30,610 nt of DNA from an uncultured Devosia sp. (GCA_913775215.1 CAJYKO010000324.1:1-30610); one strand, 5' to 3'; counted from the first letter of the stretch, positions 22,402 through 30,243 are shown. Program-made: numbers and translations. Notes: generated from the sequence alone by a model not told the origin.

Positions 22402-24234
22402 ATGACGGGTGGCGAAACCGAGCAGCTTTTGCGGCTGCAGACGCAAATTCTGGAGGGCGTGGCAAAGGGCGATGCCTTGCCCGCCATTGCCGAAATGTTG
22501 TGTAACCGCGCCGAGGAACTGGCGCCAGGCGTTATCTGCTCCATCCTTCTGGTCGAAGATGGCACGATAATGCGCACACTGGCTGCGCCCAGCCTGCCGC
22601 AGATTTATACGGCCAAAATCGATGGCCTGAAGTCCGGCCCGACGGCGGGGTCCTGCGGAACAGCGGTCTATCGCAAGACCGAAGTCGTCGTGACCAATAT
22701 TGGCAGCGACCCGCTCTGGGACCGCTACCGTATGCACGCCCAACCGCATGGGCTTGCTGCCTGCTGGTCAACGCCGATCCTCAATCAATCGGGCCAGGTC
22801 ATCGCCACCTTTGCCTTTTACTTTCGCGAGCCGCGCGGGCCTTCGCCGTTCGAACGGGAGATCGTTGCGACCTGCGTCCATCTTTGTGCCCTTGCCATCG
22901 AAAATCATCGGATGCGGGAGCGCAATTTTCGACTGGCTTATTTTGACGTGCTGACCGGGCTCGCCAATCGCGGCCGGTTCAACCAGCTTCTGTCTGACGC
23001 GATCAACGACGAGAAGCCCTTTGGGCTGATCCTTCTTGATATCGACCATCTCAAGTCCATCAACGATACGATCGGCCACGCGGCAGGCGATCGGTTGATT
23101 GCGACGGTTGCCGCGCGGTTGAGCTCGGTCAGCGACTGTCTCGTGCCGTGTAGGCTGGGGGGCGATGAATTCGCGGTGCTTGTGCGCGGTTGCGACAGCC
23201 ACGATCTCCTCGAAAACTGGGGAACGCTGCTCTGTGATACCGCGACCGGTGTCGTCGAAATGGGCAGCCAGAGCTTTGAGGCGCATGTGACCATGGGTGG
23301 GGCACTCTTCGGACAGGACGGCGTTACGGCAGGCACCCTGATCCAGAACGCCGATTTTGCCCTTTATCATGCCAAGCAGGCCCGGCGCGGGGGCTATATG
23401 GCTTTTCATGCCGATTTGCGCACCCAGATGACCCATCGCCACGCGCTGGTGCGCGAGGTGGATCAGGCGCTGGCCGAGAACCGCGTCGAGCCGCATTACC
23501 AGCCCATCGTCAATATCACCACCAACGAAGTCGTGGGCCTTGAGGCGCTGGCGCGCCTGCGCATGCCAGACGGCAGGGTGGTTTCGGCGGGGCAGTTTCA
23601 CGCCGCGCTCAGCGATCCCCGCATTGCCTATCAGATGACAGGGCAAATGCTCGAACAGGTGGCGCGCGACATGCGTCACTGGCTCGATGCCGGGCTCAAT
23701 TTCCAGCATGTCGGGGTCAATGTCACGACGGGCGACTTCTTGCGCGGCGATCTCGCCGATCGGATCATCGACATCTTTGGGCGCGCCGAGGTGCCACTCA
23801 GCCATATCGTGCTCGAAGTGAACGAGGCCGTCTTCATGGGCGGCAGCGACAAGCTCGTGCCCAATGCGGTGGAAGCGCTGCGGGCGCGCGGCATTCTTGT
23901 GGCGCTCGATGATTTCGGCACTGGTTTTGCTTCGCTCACCCATCTCCTGAGTTTTCCAGTCGACATCATCAAGATCGACTGCTCTTTCGTGAACCGGCTC
24001 GGCGTCGATGGACCAAGCGAGGCTCTGGTCTCGGGGATCGTCGATATCGCCCACAAACTCGATATGCGCACGGTGGCCGAGGGCGTCGAACACGAAGGGC
24101 AGGCCGAAATGCTGCGCCGTCTTGGCTGCAATCTGGGGCAGGGCTATCTCTATGCGAGGCCGATGCCGGCGCGGATTTGCAGCAGCGTGCTCCAAGCCTA
24201 CGGGCAAAAGCGGGATGAGCGGCTGACCGCCTGA
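22402..24234 (+). CDS. GAF-GGDEF-EAL c-di-GMP signalling protein
   Basis: 610 residues from the ATG at 22402 (AGGGGT upstream). Domains: GAF sensor (about 8-168), diguanylate cyclase with intact GGDEF (253-257) preceded by DxLTGLANR and LLDIDHLKSINDTIGH, and phosphodiesterase with EAL (381-383), the metal and catalytic residues in NVTTGDF, LEVNE, LDDFGTGFASL, KIDCSF and EGVEHEG all in place. So both synthesis and hydrolysis of c-di-GMP look possible. The product-inhibition I-site (RxxD just before GGDEF) is absent. No membrane segment, hence a cytosolic sensor. GAF ligand unknown. It stands alone behind a structured leader and ends 96 bases before tctC. Confidence 0.93.
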   Translation: MTGGETEQLLRLQTQILEGVAKGDALPAIAEMLCNRAEELAPGVICSILLVEDGTIMRTLAAPSLPQIYTAKIDGLKSGPTAGSCGTAVYRKTEVVVTNIGSDPLWDRYRMHAQPHGLAACWSTPILNQSGQVIATFAFYFREPRGPSPFEREIVATCVHLCALAIENHRMRERNFRLAYFDVLTGLANRGRFNQLLSDAINDEKPFGLILLDIDHLKSINDTIGHAAGDRLIATVAARLSSVSDCLVPCRLGGDEFAVLVRGCDSHDLLENWGTLLCDTATGVVEMGSQSFEAHVTMGGALFGQDGVTAGTLIQNADFALYHAKQARRGGYMAFHADLRTQMTHRHALVREVDQALAENRVEPHYQPIVNITTNEVVGLEALARLRMPDGRVVSAGQFHAALSDPRIAYQMTGQMLEQVARDMRHWLDAGLNFQHVGVNVTTGDFLRGDLADRIIDIFGRAEVPLSHIVLEVNEAVFMGGSDKLVPNAVEALRARGILVALDDFGTGFASLTHLLSFPVDIIKIDCSFVNRLGVDGPSEALVSGIVDIAHKLDMRTVAEGVEHEGQAEMLRRLGCNLGQGYLYARPMPARICSSVLQAYGQKRDERLTA

Positions 24235-24249
24235 ACGGTTAACAAAGCC

Positions 24250-24267
24250 ATGACAGGACGATGACAG
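24250..24267 (-). promoter_or_regulatory. Pho-box-like direct repeat upstream of tctCBA
   Basis: On the minus strand the 18 bases read CTGTCAT-CGTC-CTGTCAT: two exact copies of the PhoB half-site in direct orientation with the 11-bp period of a Pho box. It lies 64 bases upstream of the tctC ATG and 15 bases past the GAF-GGDEF-EAL stop. A TAAAGT (24279-24284) 11 bases downstream could be a -10. The half-sites point away from tctC, which is not the usual orientation, so function is unproven. Confidence 0.5.
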
Positions 24268-24330
24268 GGAGCCGCGCCTAAAGTGCGCGGCACGAACGCA
24301 ACGTCGTTCGCCATTGTTCTGGGAGGATCT

Positions 24331-25275
24331 ATGAACAAGCTGTTTCTCGCGGCGCTGGTTTCCGGCGCCCTGTCCGTATCCGCATTCGCGGCCGACTACA
24401 CCATCATGGCGCCGGCTGCCCCCGGCGGCGGCTGGGACCAGACCGCCCGCTCCATGCAGGAAGCGCTCACCACCGAAGGCATTTCGGGCAATGTGCAGGT
24501 GACCAACGTTCCCGGCGCCGGCGGCACCATTGGTCTTGCCCAGTTTGCCAACCAGGACGCCGGCAATCCGAATGCGCTGATTGTGGGTGGTTATGTGATG
24601 GTTGGCGCCATCCTGACCAATATGGCCCCGGTGACCCTCAATGACGTGACCCCGATCGCTCGCCTGACCGGCGAAGCCGTCGCCATTGTCGTTCCCGCTG
24701 CCTCCGATATCCAGTCGCTCGACGATCTGATCGCCAAGCTCAAGGAAAATACCGGTGCCGTTTCCTGGGCTGGCGGCTCCGCAGGTGGCGTCGACCACAT
24801 CACGGCGGGCCTGCTTGCCAAGACCATCGGCGTCGATCCGACCCAGGTCAACTACATCGCCTATTCCGGCGGTGGCGAAGCGCTTGCCGCTATTCTCGGC
24901 GGTCAGGTCACCGTGGGCATTTCCGGCATCAGCGAATTTGCCTCGCAAATCGCAGCCGGTGACCTCCGCCTCCTCGCCGTTTCGTCCGAAGATCGCGTGC
25001 CGGGTGTCGATGGCCCGACGCTCAAGGAAGCCGGTGTCGATCTCGCCGTCCAGAACTGGCGCATGGTTGCTGCTGCGCCGGGCATCACCGACGAGCAGAA
25101 GGCCTCGATCACGGCCGACATCAAGAAGATGGCTGAATCTGCTGCCTGGAAGAAGACGCTCGAAACCAAGGGCTGGGTTGATACCTATCTCGATGGCGAA
25201 GCCTTCGACACGCAGCTGGCAGCGGACATCTCGGCCACCGAGGCGATCCTGAAAGACATTGGCCTGGTGCAATGA
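24331..25275 (+). CDS. tctC: Tripartite tricarboxylate transporter substrate-binding protein (TctC family)
   Basis: Periplasmic binding protein that delivers a carboxylate to the TctAB membrane complex. The ATG at 24331 has GGGAGGA four bases before it. The 314-residue precursor starts with a clear signal peptide (MNKLFLAALVSGALSVSAFA, cleavage after about residue 20). The mature protein opens with YTIMAPAAPGGGWDQTAR, the ligand-binding PGGG/D region of the Bug/TctC fold, and continues with TNVPGAGGTIGLAQF. Substrate cannot be read from the sequence: family members bind citrate, other di- and tricarboxylates, aromatic acids or nicotinate. The stop overlaps tctB (ATGA). Confidence 0.95.
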   Translation: MNKLFLAALVSGALSVSAFAADYTIMAPAAPGGGWDQTARSMQEALTTEGISGNVQVTNVPGAGGTIGLAQFANQDAGNPNALIVGGYVMVGAILTNMAPVTLNDVTPIARLTGEAVAIVVPAASDIQSLDDLIAKLKENTGAVSWAGGSAGGVDHITAGLLAKTIGVDPTQVNYIAYSGGGEALAAILGGQVTVGISGISEFASQIAAGDLRLLAVSSEDRVPGVDGPTLKEAGVDLAVQNWRMVAAAPGITDEQKASITADIKKMAESAAWKKTLETKGWVDTYLDGEAFDTQLAADISATEAILKDIGLVQ

Positions 25276-25769
25276 GCGCTGGCAGCACCAACAGCACGCG
25301 CCGCCCCGATGGGGCGGCGCTCGTCATCGCGGTGATCCTTGCCGCCATTTCGATCATCATCTTCTGGCAGACCAGCCAGATGCGCGTGCCCCCCGTGCAG
25401 CAGCGTGTGGGCCCGACGGTCTTTCCCTATGTCGTCGCGACGGGGCTCGCCTTCCTCGCCATCGGCACGGTCGTCTCGGCTTTCCGCCACGGCTTTCCGG
25501 CGCGCAGCAAGGATGAGTTCGGCCCGATCGCCTGGATCGTCGGCGGTCTTGTTGCCCAAATCCTTCTGCTTTCGACCGCTGGCTTTTCCATCGCCACGGG
25601 CGTGCTCTTCGCCATGACCGCAAAAGGCTTTGGCCGGGGCCCGCTTTGGAAGACCATTCCGGCCGGTATCCTTTTCGGTTTCATCGTCTGGTTTCTCTTT
25701 GCTCGCGGGCTGCAGCTCTCGCTGCCGCAAGGGCCGCTCGAGCGCTTGCTGACCACGGGGAGTTTCTAA
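25272..25769 (+). CDS. tctB: Tripartite tricarboxylate transporter small membrane subunit (TctB)
   Basis: 165-residue small integral membrane subunit of the TTT transporter. Four hydrophobic segments are visible at about 16-34, 50-72, 84-116 (long) and 123-142. The N-terminus is short, Ser/Thr-rich and cytosolic, as in other TctB proteins. The family is poorly conserved in sequence, so the call rests on length, topology and its place between tctC (4-base overlap) and tctA (3-base gap). Confidence 0.9.
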   Translation: MSAGSTNSTRRPDGAALVIAVILAAISIIIFWQTSQMRVPPVQQRVGPTVFPYVVATGLAFLAIGTVVSAFRHGFPARSKDEFGPIAWIVGGLVAQILLLSTAGFSIATGVLFAMTAKGFGRGPLWKTIPAGILFGFIVWFLFARGLQLSLPQGPLERLLTTGSF

Positions 25770-25772
25770 GAA

Positions 25773-27320
25773 ATGGGAACTTTCGAACTTCTCGCCCAGG
25801 GCGTGATGGCGGCCCTGCAGGTGCAGAACCTGCTTTATGCGCTGATCGGGGTCACCCTTGGCACCGCCGTCGGCGTTCTGCCGGGCATCGGGCCGGCGCT
25901 GACCGTCGCGCTGCTCCTGCCCGTCACATATAAGCTTGATCCGGCCGGTTCGCTGATCATGTTCGCCGGTATCTATTATGGCGGCATGTATGGCGGCTCG
26001 ACCACCTCCATCCTCCTCAACACACCCGGCGAAAGCGCCTCGATCGTCACCGCGCTCGAAGGCAACAAGATGGCCCGCAAGGGCAGGGGCGGTCCCGCCC
26101 TCGCCACGGCCGCCATCGGCTCTTTTGTTGCGGGTCTGATCGCAACGCTCGGCCTTGCTTTCGTCGCGCCCTTTGTCGTCAAATTTGCGCTGGCCTTTGG
26201 ACCGGCGGACTACTTTGCGCTGATGGTACTGGCCTTCATCACCGTCTCCGCCGCCTTCGGCGACAGCGCGCTGCGGGGCCTGACTGCGCTCTTTATCGGC
26301 CTCGGGCTTGGGCTGATCGGCATCGACCAGCAGACCGGCCAGACGCGCCTGGCTTTCGGTGTGCTCGACCTTCTGGACGGCATCGAAGTGACGACGCTTG
26401 CCGTCGCGCTCTTTGCCATCGGCGAGACGCTGAAAACCGCGACCGACCCCGAACAGATCAAGGCCGAGGTCATGGCGGTCAAGGGTTCGGTCTGGATGAC
26501 AGTCGAGGATTGGAAGCGCTCCTGGGCCTCCTGGCTGCGCGGCACCTTTATCGGCTTCCCGATCGGTGCCATGCCGGCCGGCGGCGCCGATGTCGCGAGC
26601 TTCCTGTCTTATTCGGCGGAAAAGACCTTTTCGAAAAAGCCCGAGGAATTCGGTCACGGCGCCATCGAAGGCGTGGCGGGTCCAGAAGCGGCCAACAATG
26701 CTTCGGCCGCCGGTACGCTCGTACCGCTCCTGACCCTCGGCCTGCCGACCACGGCTACCGCCGCGATCATGCTCGCCGGTTTCCAGCAGTTTGGCCTGCA
26801 GCCGGGGCCACTGCTCTTTGCCAACAATGCCCCGCTCGTCTGGTCGCTGATCGCCAGCCTCCTCATCGCCAATTTCATGCTGCTGGTGCTCAACCTGCCG
26901 CTGATCGGGCTCTGGGTTAAGCTTCTCACTATTCCAAAGCCGTGGCTCTATGGCGGCATCCTGGTCTTTGCGACGCTCGGTACGCTGGGCGCAAATGGCG
27001 CCATGTCCATGGGCTTTGGCCCGGTGCGTATCTCGTTCGAGCTCGTGCTGCTCCTGGTCTTCGGGATCCTCGGCTATCTTCTCCGCCGCTTCGGCTATCC
27101 CATCGCGCCAGTTGTGGTGGGCCTGATCCTGGGGCCAATGGCCGAACAGCAATTGCGCCGCGCGCTTTCGATCAGCCAAGGCGATCCGGTCATCCTCTTC
27201 CACTCGCCGATCTCGCTGGTGCTCTATGCGCTGGCCATAATCGCCGTGGTGCTGCCCTTCTTCCTCCGCATGCGCGGGAAGGGTGATGTGCTGAACCAGT
27301 TGGCAAGCGACGAGGATTGA
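25773..27320 (+). CDS. tctA: Tripartite tricarboxylate transporter large membrane subunit (TctA)
   Basis: 515-residue inner-membrane transport subunit, about 12 predicted membrane segments. Family landmarks are the early GVTLGTAVGVLPGIGPALTVALLLP (about 29-53), YYGGMYGGSTTSILLNTPGE with the conserved Gly/Ser/Thr-rich substrate loop (about 68-87), and the second repeat half with PAGGADVASFLSYSAEK and LGLPTTATAAIMLAG. Two half-repeats of this kind are typical of TctA. It completes the tctCBA operon in the standard order. No tctDE two-component regulator is next to it. The REP-like repeat begins eight bases after the stop. Confidence 0.97.
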   Translation: MGTFELLAQGVMAALQVQNLLYALIGVTLGTAVGVLPGIGPALTVALLLPVTYKLDPAGSLIMFAGIYYGGMYGGSTTSILLNTPGESASIVTALEGNKMARKGRGGPALATAAIGSFVAGLIATLGLAFVAPFVVKFALAFGPADYFALMVLAFITVSAAFGDSALRGLTALFIGLGLGLIGIDQQTGQTRLAFGVLDLLDGIEVTTLAVALFAIGETLKTATDPEQIKAEVMAVKGSVWMTVEDWKRSWASWLRGTFIGFPIGAMPAGGADVASFLSYSAEKTFSKKPEEFGHGAIEGVAGPEAANNASAAGTLVPLLTLGLPTTATAAIMLAGFQQFGLQPGPLLFANNAPLVWSLIASLLIANFMLLVLNLPLIGLWVKLLTIPKPWLYGGILVFATLGTLGANGAMSMGFGPVRISFELVLLLVFGILGYLLRRFGYPIAPVVVGLILGPMAEQQLRRALSISQGDPVILFHSPISLVLYALAIIAVVLPFFLRMRGKGDVLNQLASDED

Positions 27321-27327
27321 TGGGGTC

Positions 27328-27439
27328 TACCCCCACCTAACCTCCCCTTGGTAGGGGGAGGGATCTGCCGGTGGCTCACAGACCAAAAGACAGACCCGAT
27401 GCGTTCCTCCCCCTACTAGGGGGAGGCTAGGTGGGGGTA
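27328..27439. repeat. REP-like paired repeat forming a two-hairpin palindrome
   Basis: Perfect 12-bp outer arms TACCCCCACCTA (27328-27339) and TAGGTGGGGGTA (27428-27439) enclose two smaller hairpins: CCTCCCC/GGGGAGG (27341-27347 with 27355-27361) and a 9-bp stem CCTCCCCCT/AGGGGGAGG (27406-27414 with 27418-27426). About 44 bases separate the halves. The halves are near mirror copies, so this looks like a head-to-head pair of REP units, related to the single unit at 18579-18627. It lies directly behind tctA in a 292-base gap, and could stabilise or terminate the tct mRNA. Confidence 0.75.
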
Positions 27440-27497
27440 ATTTAGCCATGCGCTTAGGGCATGGATCGATTGCCTAAAACATCCCAAAAAACAAAGA

Positions 27498-27538
27498 AAA
27501 GCCCGGAGGCCAGGGAGGGAGACTGGCGTCCGGGCTTT
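27498..27538. terminator. Bidirectional rho-independent terminator
   Basis: AAAGCCCGGA (27498-27507) pairs with TCCGGGCTTT (27529-27538), with an inner GCCAG/CTGGC extension. On the minus strand it is followed by TTTTCTTTGTTTTTT, a strong T-rich tail, making it the terminator of the 56-residue gene at 27613. On the plus strand it ends in CTTTCTGTTT and may also stop read-through from tctA. Confidence 0.85.
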
Positions 27539-27612
27539 CTGTTTCGGCTACTGTGCAACAGGTCGCTTGGTCGATTTACCGAGGTAAACGCCGGATCAGC
27601 GCCCCGCGCGGC

Positions 27613-27783
27613 TTAGTGGCCGATCGATGGGAAGTCCTTCGGGTTGATACCGAGGTTCCGCAGGTGCTTCGCCTTGGGCGCCCGGCCCCCTTCGACGGCA
27701 GCCGAAACCGATGCGGCGCTGCCGAACACGGTTACGAAGGTGTCGAGGGTCGCAAAGAACTTGTTCTTGCGCGGGGTGCTCAT
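27613..27783 (-). CDS. Small protein of 56 residues, function unknown
   Basis: ATG at 27783 with AGGAG seven bases upstream, and a strong terminator 75 bases after the stop, so it is a convincing single-gene unit although short. Sequence: basic start STPRKNKFF, an Ala/Ser/Val-rich amphipathic stretch (TFVTVFGSAASVSAAVEGG, 15-33), then a Lys/Arg-rich turn (RAPKAKHLRNLG) and INPKDFPSIGH at the end. The layout recalls small cytosolic helical proteins common in rhizobia near stress genes, but I recognise no named family. Reading in the other frame at this site (27596-27835) lacks a ribosome site and is taken as a shadow. Confidence 0.75.
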   Translation of the reverse strand: MSTPRKNKFFATLDTFVTVFGSAASVSAAVEGGRAPKAKHLRNLGINPKDFPSIGH

Positions 27784-27855
27784 GGTGGTCTCCTGTTACG
27801 GACCCGAGGTTCGTCCCGGATCGCTTCCATGACACCTAAATGAGCCTTCCAAGCC

Positions 27856-28380
27856 TCAAGCGGTAGTGCGGCTATCCTCAGTCCAGCTATGCGCTGGGCG
27901 AATGGAAAAGGACCCGGCCGGCGCGAGGCGCTTGCTGAGATAGACCGTGGTGCCGCCCATGAAGGCCTCGGTCTGCTCGATGGCATAGCCGAGGTTTTGA
28001 TAGAGCGCGATATTGCTCGAAAAGGCGGCGTTGGTCAGAAGGCGAATGGTGTCGAGTTCAGCGTGACGCGCCAGCTGCTCGGCGAGGATCATCAGCGACT
28101 GGCCATGGCCGCGCCGCTGGTGGTGCGGATGGACGGCGAGATTTTCGATCCAGAGATGATCGGCGCAGGGGCAGGTCTGGAGGAGACCAGCAAGTTGGCC
28201 ATCGACGGTCAGAAGATCGAAGCGGAAATCGTGGATGGCCTCGCGATAATCGGCAAGCATGGGGCGTGGTTCGCGCCCGATGATGGGCGTCCACTTGGCA
28301 TAGGCAGCACGGACAAGGGAACGGATGGCCGGGACGTCTTCCAATGTGGCCGTTCTAAAGGCGACGAACTGAGGAGGCAT
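27856..28380 (-). CDS. GNAT family N-acetyltransferase
   Basis: 174-residue GNAT acetyltransferase from the ATG at 28380; the longer ORF to 28542 adds 54 non-homologous-looking residues. The acetyl-CoA pyrophosphate loop is HHQRRGHG (RRGHG close to the QxxGxG consensus), preceded by the strand IENLAVHP; the later TNAAFSSNIALYQNLGYA is the usual C-terminal motif with the Tyr/Asn of this superfamily. The end of the protein has a Ser/Pro-rich tail. The acceptor substrate is unknown. It stands alone, upstream of the 56-residue gene by 72 bases on the same strand. Confidence 0.9.
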   Translation of the reverse strand: MPPQFVAFRTATLEDVPAIRSLVRAAYAKWTPIIGREPRPMLADYREAIHDFRFDLLTVDGQLAGLLQTCPCADHLWIENLAVHPHHQRRGHGQSLMILAEQLARHAELDTIRLLTNAAFSSNIALYQNLGYAIEQTEAFMGGTTVYLSKRLAPAGSFSIRPAHSWTEDSRTTA

Positions 28381-28692
28381 AAAGCAAATTCCGAAACAAA
28401 CTAACCTGCCGAACGGTGGCGGCCTTATGCATGAGTCGAATGACGGGGTGACGAACCCCGCCTTTTCGCTCCGGCATCTGCCGTGTTCGACTTGAACTCG
28501 GAAGCTGAACGCGTCAGTTGGAAAGCGGATGCATGCTGACAAATATTTGTTCCGGTTGATGTTTTTGCGGTTGTGAGGGCTTGACCTGCGTTAAGCATAT
28601 CTCGTCGTGACGAGGGGATTCGTTGGAGCCGTCCAAACGAAAATCCCCGCTTTCGCGGGGATCATGGCATGCCGGAGGGTGATAGAACCCCT
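28381..28692. other. 312-base gene-free region between hemA and the GNAT gene
   Basis: No coding sequence is supported here. It holds a 6-bp hairpin (CGGGGT/ACCCCG, 28444-28460) followed by CCTTTT on the plus strand, a 12-bp perfect palindrome ACAAATATTTGT (28539-28550), a CTCGTC/GACGAG hairpin (28601-28614) and the hemA terminator (28638-28662). The palindrome is about 160 bases upstream of the GNAT start and may belong to its promoter region. Confidence 0.6.
28638..28662 (-). terminator. Rho-independent terminator after hemA
   Basis: ATCCCCGC (28643-28650) pairs with GCGGGGAT (28655-28662) around TTTC. Read on the minus strand the stem is followed by TTTCG then TTT. It lies 31 bases past the hemA stop. 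Confidence 0.75.
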
Positions 28693-29973
28693 TTAGCCGC
28701 CGAGGCTCGGCAGCGTGAGGTCGCCCGAGGTCAGCTTGCTGGCGGTCAATGCGGCATCGGCCTTTTCGCGCGGCAGTTCGAGGCTGGTCCAGACGCTGAC
28801 AAGCGCATGGCGCAATTCGAAGATCATCTCATCGGTGTGGAGCGGGGTCGGCGTGATGCGGAGGCGCTCCGTGCCCTTGGGAACGGTCGGGTAATTGATC
28901 GGCTGAATATAGATATTGTGCTTGTCGAGCAGCATGTCGCTCGCAGCCTTTACGGCCCGCGCATCGCCCACGATCAGCGGCACGATATGGGTCGAGGTTT
29001 CCATGACGGGCAGGCCAGCATCGGCAAGGATCGCCTTGGTCAGCCTTGCCTGGCGCTGGTGCATCATGCGTTCCTGGCCATTGCCCTTCAAATGCTCGAT
29101 CGAGGCGCGTGCAGCGGCACAGAGAGCGGGGGGCAGGGCGGTCGTAAAAATGAACTCGGGCGCATAGGAGCGAACGGCATCGATGATGGCCTTATTGGCC
29201 GCGATATAGCCGCCCATCACGCCAAAACCCTTGGCCAATGTGCCTTCGATGACGTCGATACGCTCCATCAGGCCCTCGCGCTCGGCAATGCCGCCGCCGC
29301 GCGGGCCATACATGCCGACGGCATGGACCTCATCGATATAGGTCAGCGCGCCGAATTCCTCGGCGAGGTCGCAGATTTCCTTGATCGGGGCAATGTCGCC
29401 ATCCATGGAATAGACCGATTCAAAGGCGATCAGCTTTGGCCGCTTGCGATCGACCTGGCTCAGCAGCTCGCGGAGATGCGCGACGTCATTGTGCCGGAAA
29501 ATCTTCTTTTCCATGCCCGACTGGCGCACGCCCTGGATCATCGAGGCGTGGTTGAGCTGGTCCGAGAAGATCACGCAATCAGGAAGAAGCCGCGCAATGG
29601 TCGAGAGCGCTGCTTCATTCGAAACAAAACCCGAGGTGAAGACGAGGGCGGCTTCCTTGCGATGGAGGTCCGCGAGCGACCGCTCAAGCTCGACCAGCGG
29701 GCGATTGGTGCCCGAAATATTGCGCGTGCCGCCAGCGCCGACGCCGAGCTTGCCGGCGGTGTCCTGCATGGCTCTCACGACTTTTTCGTGCTGGCCCATG
29801 CCGAGATAATCGTTGGAGCACCAGATGGTGATTTCGCGGGCATTGTCCGCATCGTCGCGATAAAGCGCCTTGGGGAAGCGACCGGCAATACGCTCGAGAT
29901 CGGCAAAAACGCGATAGCGCTTTTCTGCCCGCAGCGTGTCCACTGCATCCTCGAAGATACCGCGATAATCCAT
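28693..29973 (-). CDS. hemA: 5-aminolevulinate synthase
   Basis: PLP enzyme that condenses glycine and succinyl-CoA to 5-aminolevulinate, the first step of heme and tetrapyrrole synthesis by the Shemin route used by alphaproteobacteria. The ATG at 29973 has AAGGAA upstream; the ORF to 30093 adds 40 residues and is not supported. The 426-residue product begins MDYRGIFEDAVDTLRAEKRYR and has NDYLGMG, GAGGTRNISGTN, the FESVYSMDGD and YIDEVHAVG strands, and the Schiff-base Lys248 in EGTLAKGFG. It is a single-gene unit with a terminator downstream and an FNR/FixK-like box upstream, which suggests oxygen-linked control. Confidence 0.97.
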   Translation of the reverse strand: MDYRGIFEDAVDTLRAEKRYRVFADLERIAGRFPKALYRDDADNAREITIWCSNDYLGMGQHEKVVRAMQDTAGKLGVGAGGTRNISGTNRPLVELERSLADLHRKEAALVFTSGFVSNEAALSTIARLLPDCVIFSDQLNHASMIQGVRQSGMEKKIFRHNDVAHLRELLSQVDRKRPKLIAFESVYSMDGDIAPIKEICDLAEEFGALTYIDEVHAVGMYGPRGGGIAEREGLMERIDVIEGTLAKGFGVMGGYIAANKAIIDAVRSYAPEFIFTTALPPALCAAARASIEHLKGNGQERMMHQRQARLTKAILADAGLPVMETSTHIVPLIVGDARAVKAASDMLLDKHNIYIQPINYPTVPKGTERLRITPTPLHTDEMIFELRHALVSVWTSLELPREKADAALTASKLTSGDLTLPSLGG

Positions 29974-30058
29974 GGTCGTTCCTTTACGCCTGCCGGTGGG
30001 GTCGGCAGGAATGTCGCTGGGGCTGCGACGCTTCTTACTTAGAACTGTCGAGCCAGCT

Positions 30059-30072
30059 TTGACATAGGTCAA
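30059..30072 (-). promoter_or_regulatory. FNR/FixK-type box upstream of hemA
   Basis: TTGAC-ATAG-GTCAA is a perfect 14-bp palindrome with the TTGAY-N4-RTCAA layout of FNR/FixK/CRP-family sites (consensus TTGAT-N4-ATCAA). It lies 86-99 bases upstream of the hemA start. In other alphaproteobacteria hemA is controlled by FnrL or FixK, so the site makes sense. Weak -10 candidates (TCTAAG at 30043-30038 on minus) lie downstream of it; the exact promoter geometry is not clear. Confidence 0.55.
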
Positions 30073-30137
30073 TTCGACGCGCGGATTGAACACACATATC
30101 CGCTATTCGAGAACCATTCTAAAGTCTTGATGCTGAT

Positions 30138-30243
30138 CTGCCAACTGGGGAATTGCCCGCTTGACGCAGTTTGGCCGCAGGTGTGGCAGCTCGATCTCGG
30201 GGCACGATCACACCGAATTTCCGAGCAATTCTGCCAGTTGCAG
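30138..30243. repeat. 106-base imperfect inverted repeat (possible structured RNA)
   Basis: Arms of 22 bases, 30138-30159 and 30222-30243, pair in four blocks: CTGC/GCAG, AACTGG/CCAGTT, GAATTGC/GCAATTC and CG/CG, 19 bp in all with one-base or two-base interruptions. The 62-base centre contains another GGTGTG/CACACC pair (30180-30185 with 30209-30214). It occupies most of the 331-base gap between hemA and the gene at 30305 and ends 61 bases before that start. It may be a leader structure, a small RNA or the relic of a miniature transposon; no target-site duplication is visible. Confidence 0.5.

Noticed and set aside
22768..25272. 834-codon open frame on the minus strand
   Set aside because: It lies antisense to the GAF-GGDEF-EAL and tctC genes, whose motifs are unmistakable. 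Its peptide is His/Arg/Asp-rich with no recognisable domain, typical of a GC-rich shadow frame.
25185..27203. 672-codon open frame on the minus strand
   Set aside because: Antisense to tctB and tctA. The translation is a charged Asp/Glu/Arg/Gly/Gln-rich string without domains, as expected for the complement of hydrophobic membrane-protein codons.
28444..28460. Hairpin resembling a tRNA T-arm (minus strand, CGGGG-TTCGTCA-CCCCG)
   Set aside because: No acceptor, anticodon or D arm can be fitted around it, so it is neither a tRNA nor a convincing tRNA fragment at an attachment site.
28669..30042. 457-codon plus-strand frame opposite hemA
   Set aside because: Fully antisense to ALA synthase, which has every expected motif. 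No domain is visible in the plus-strand translation.
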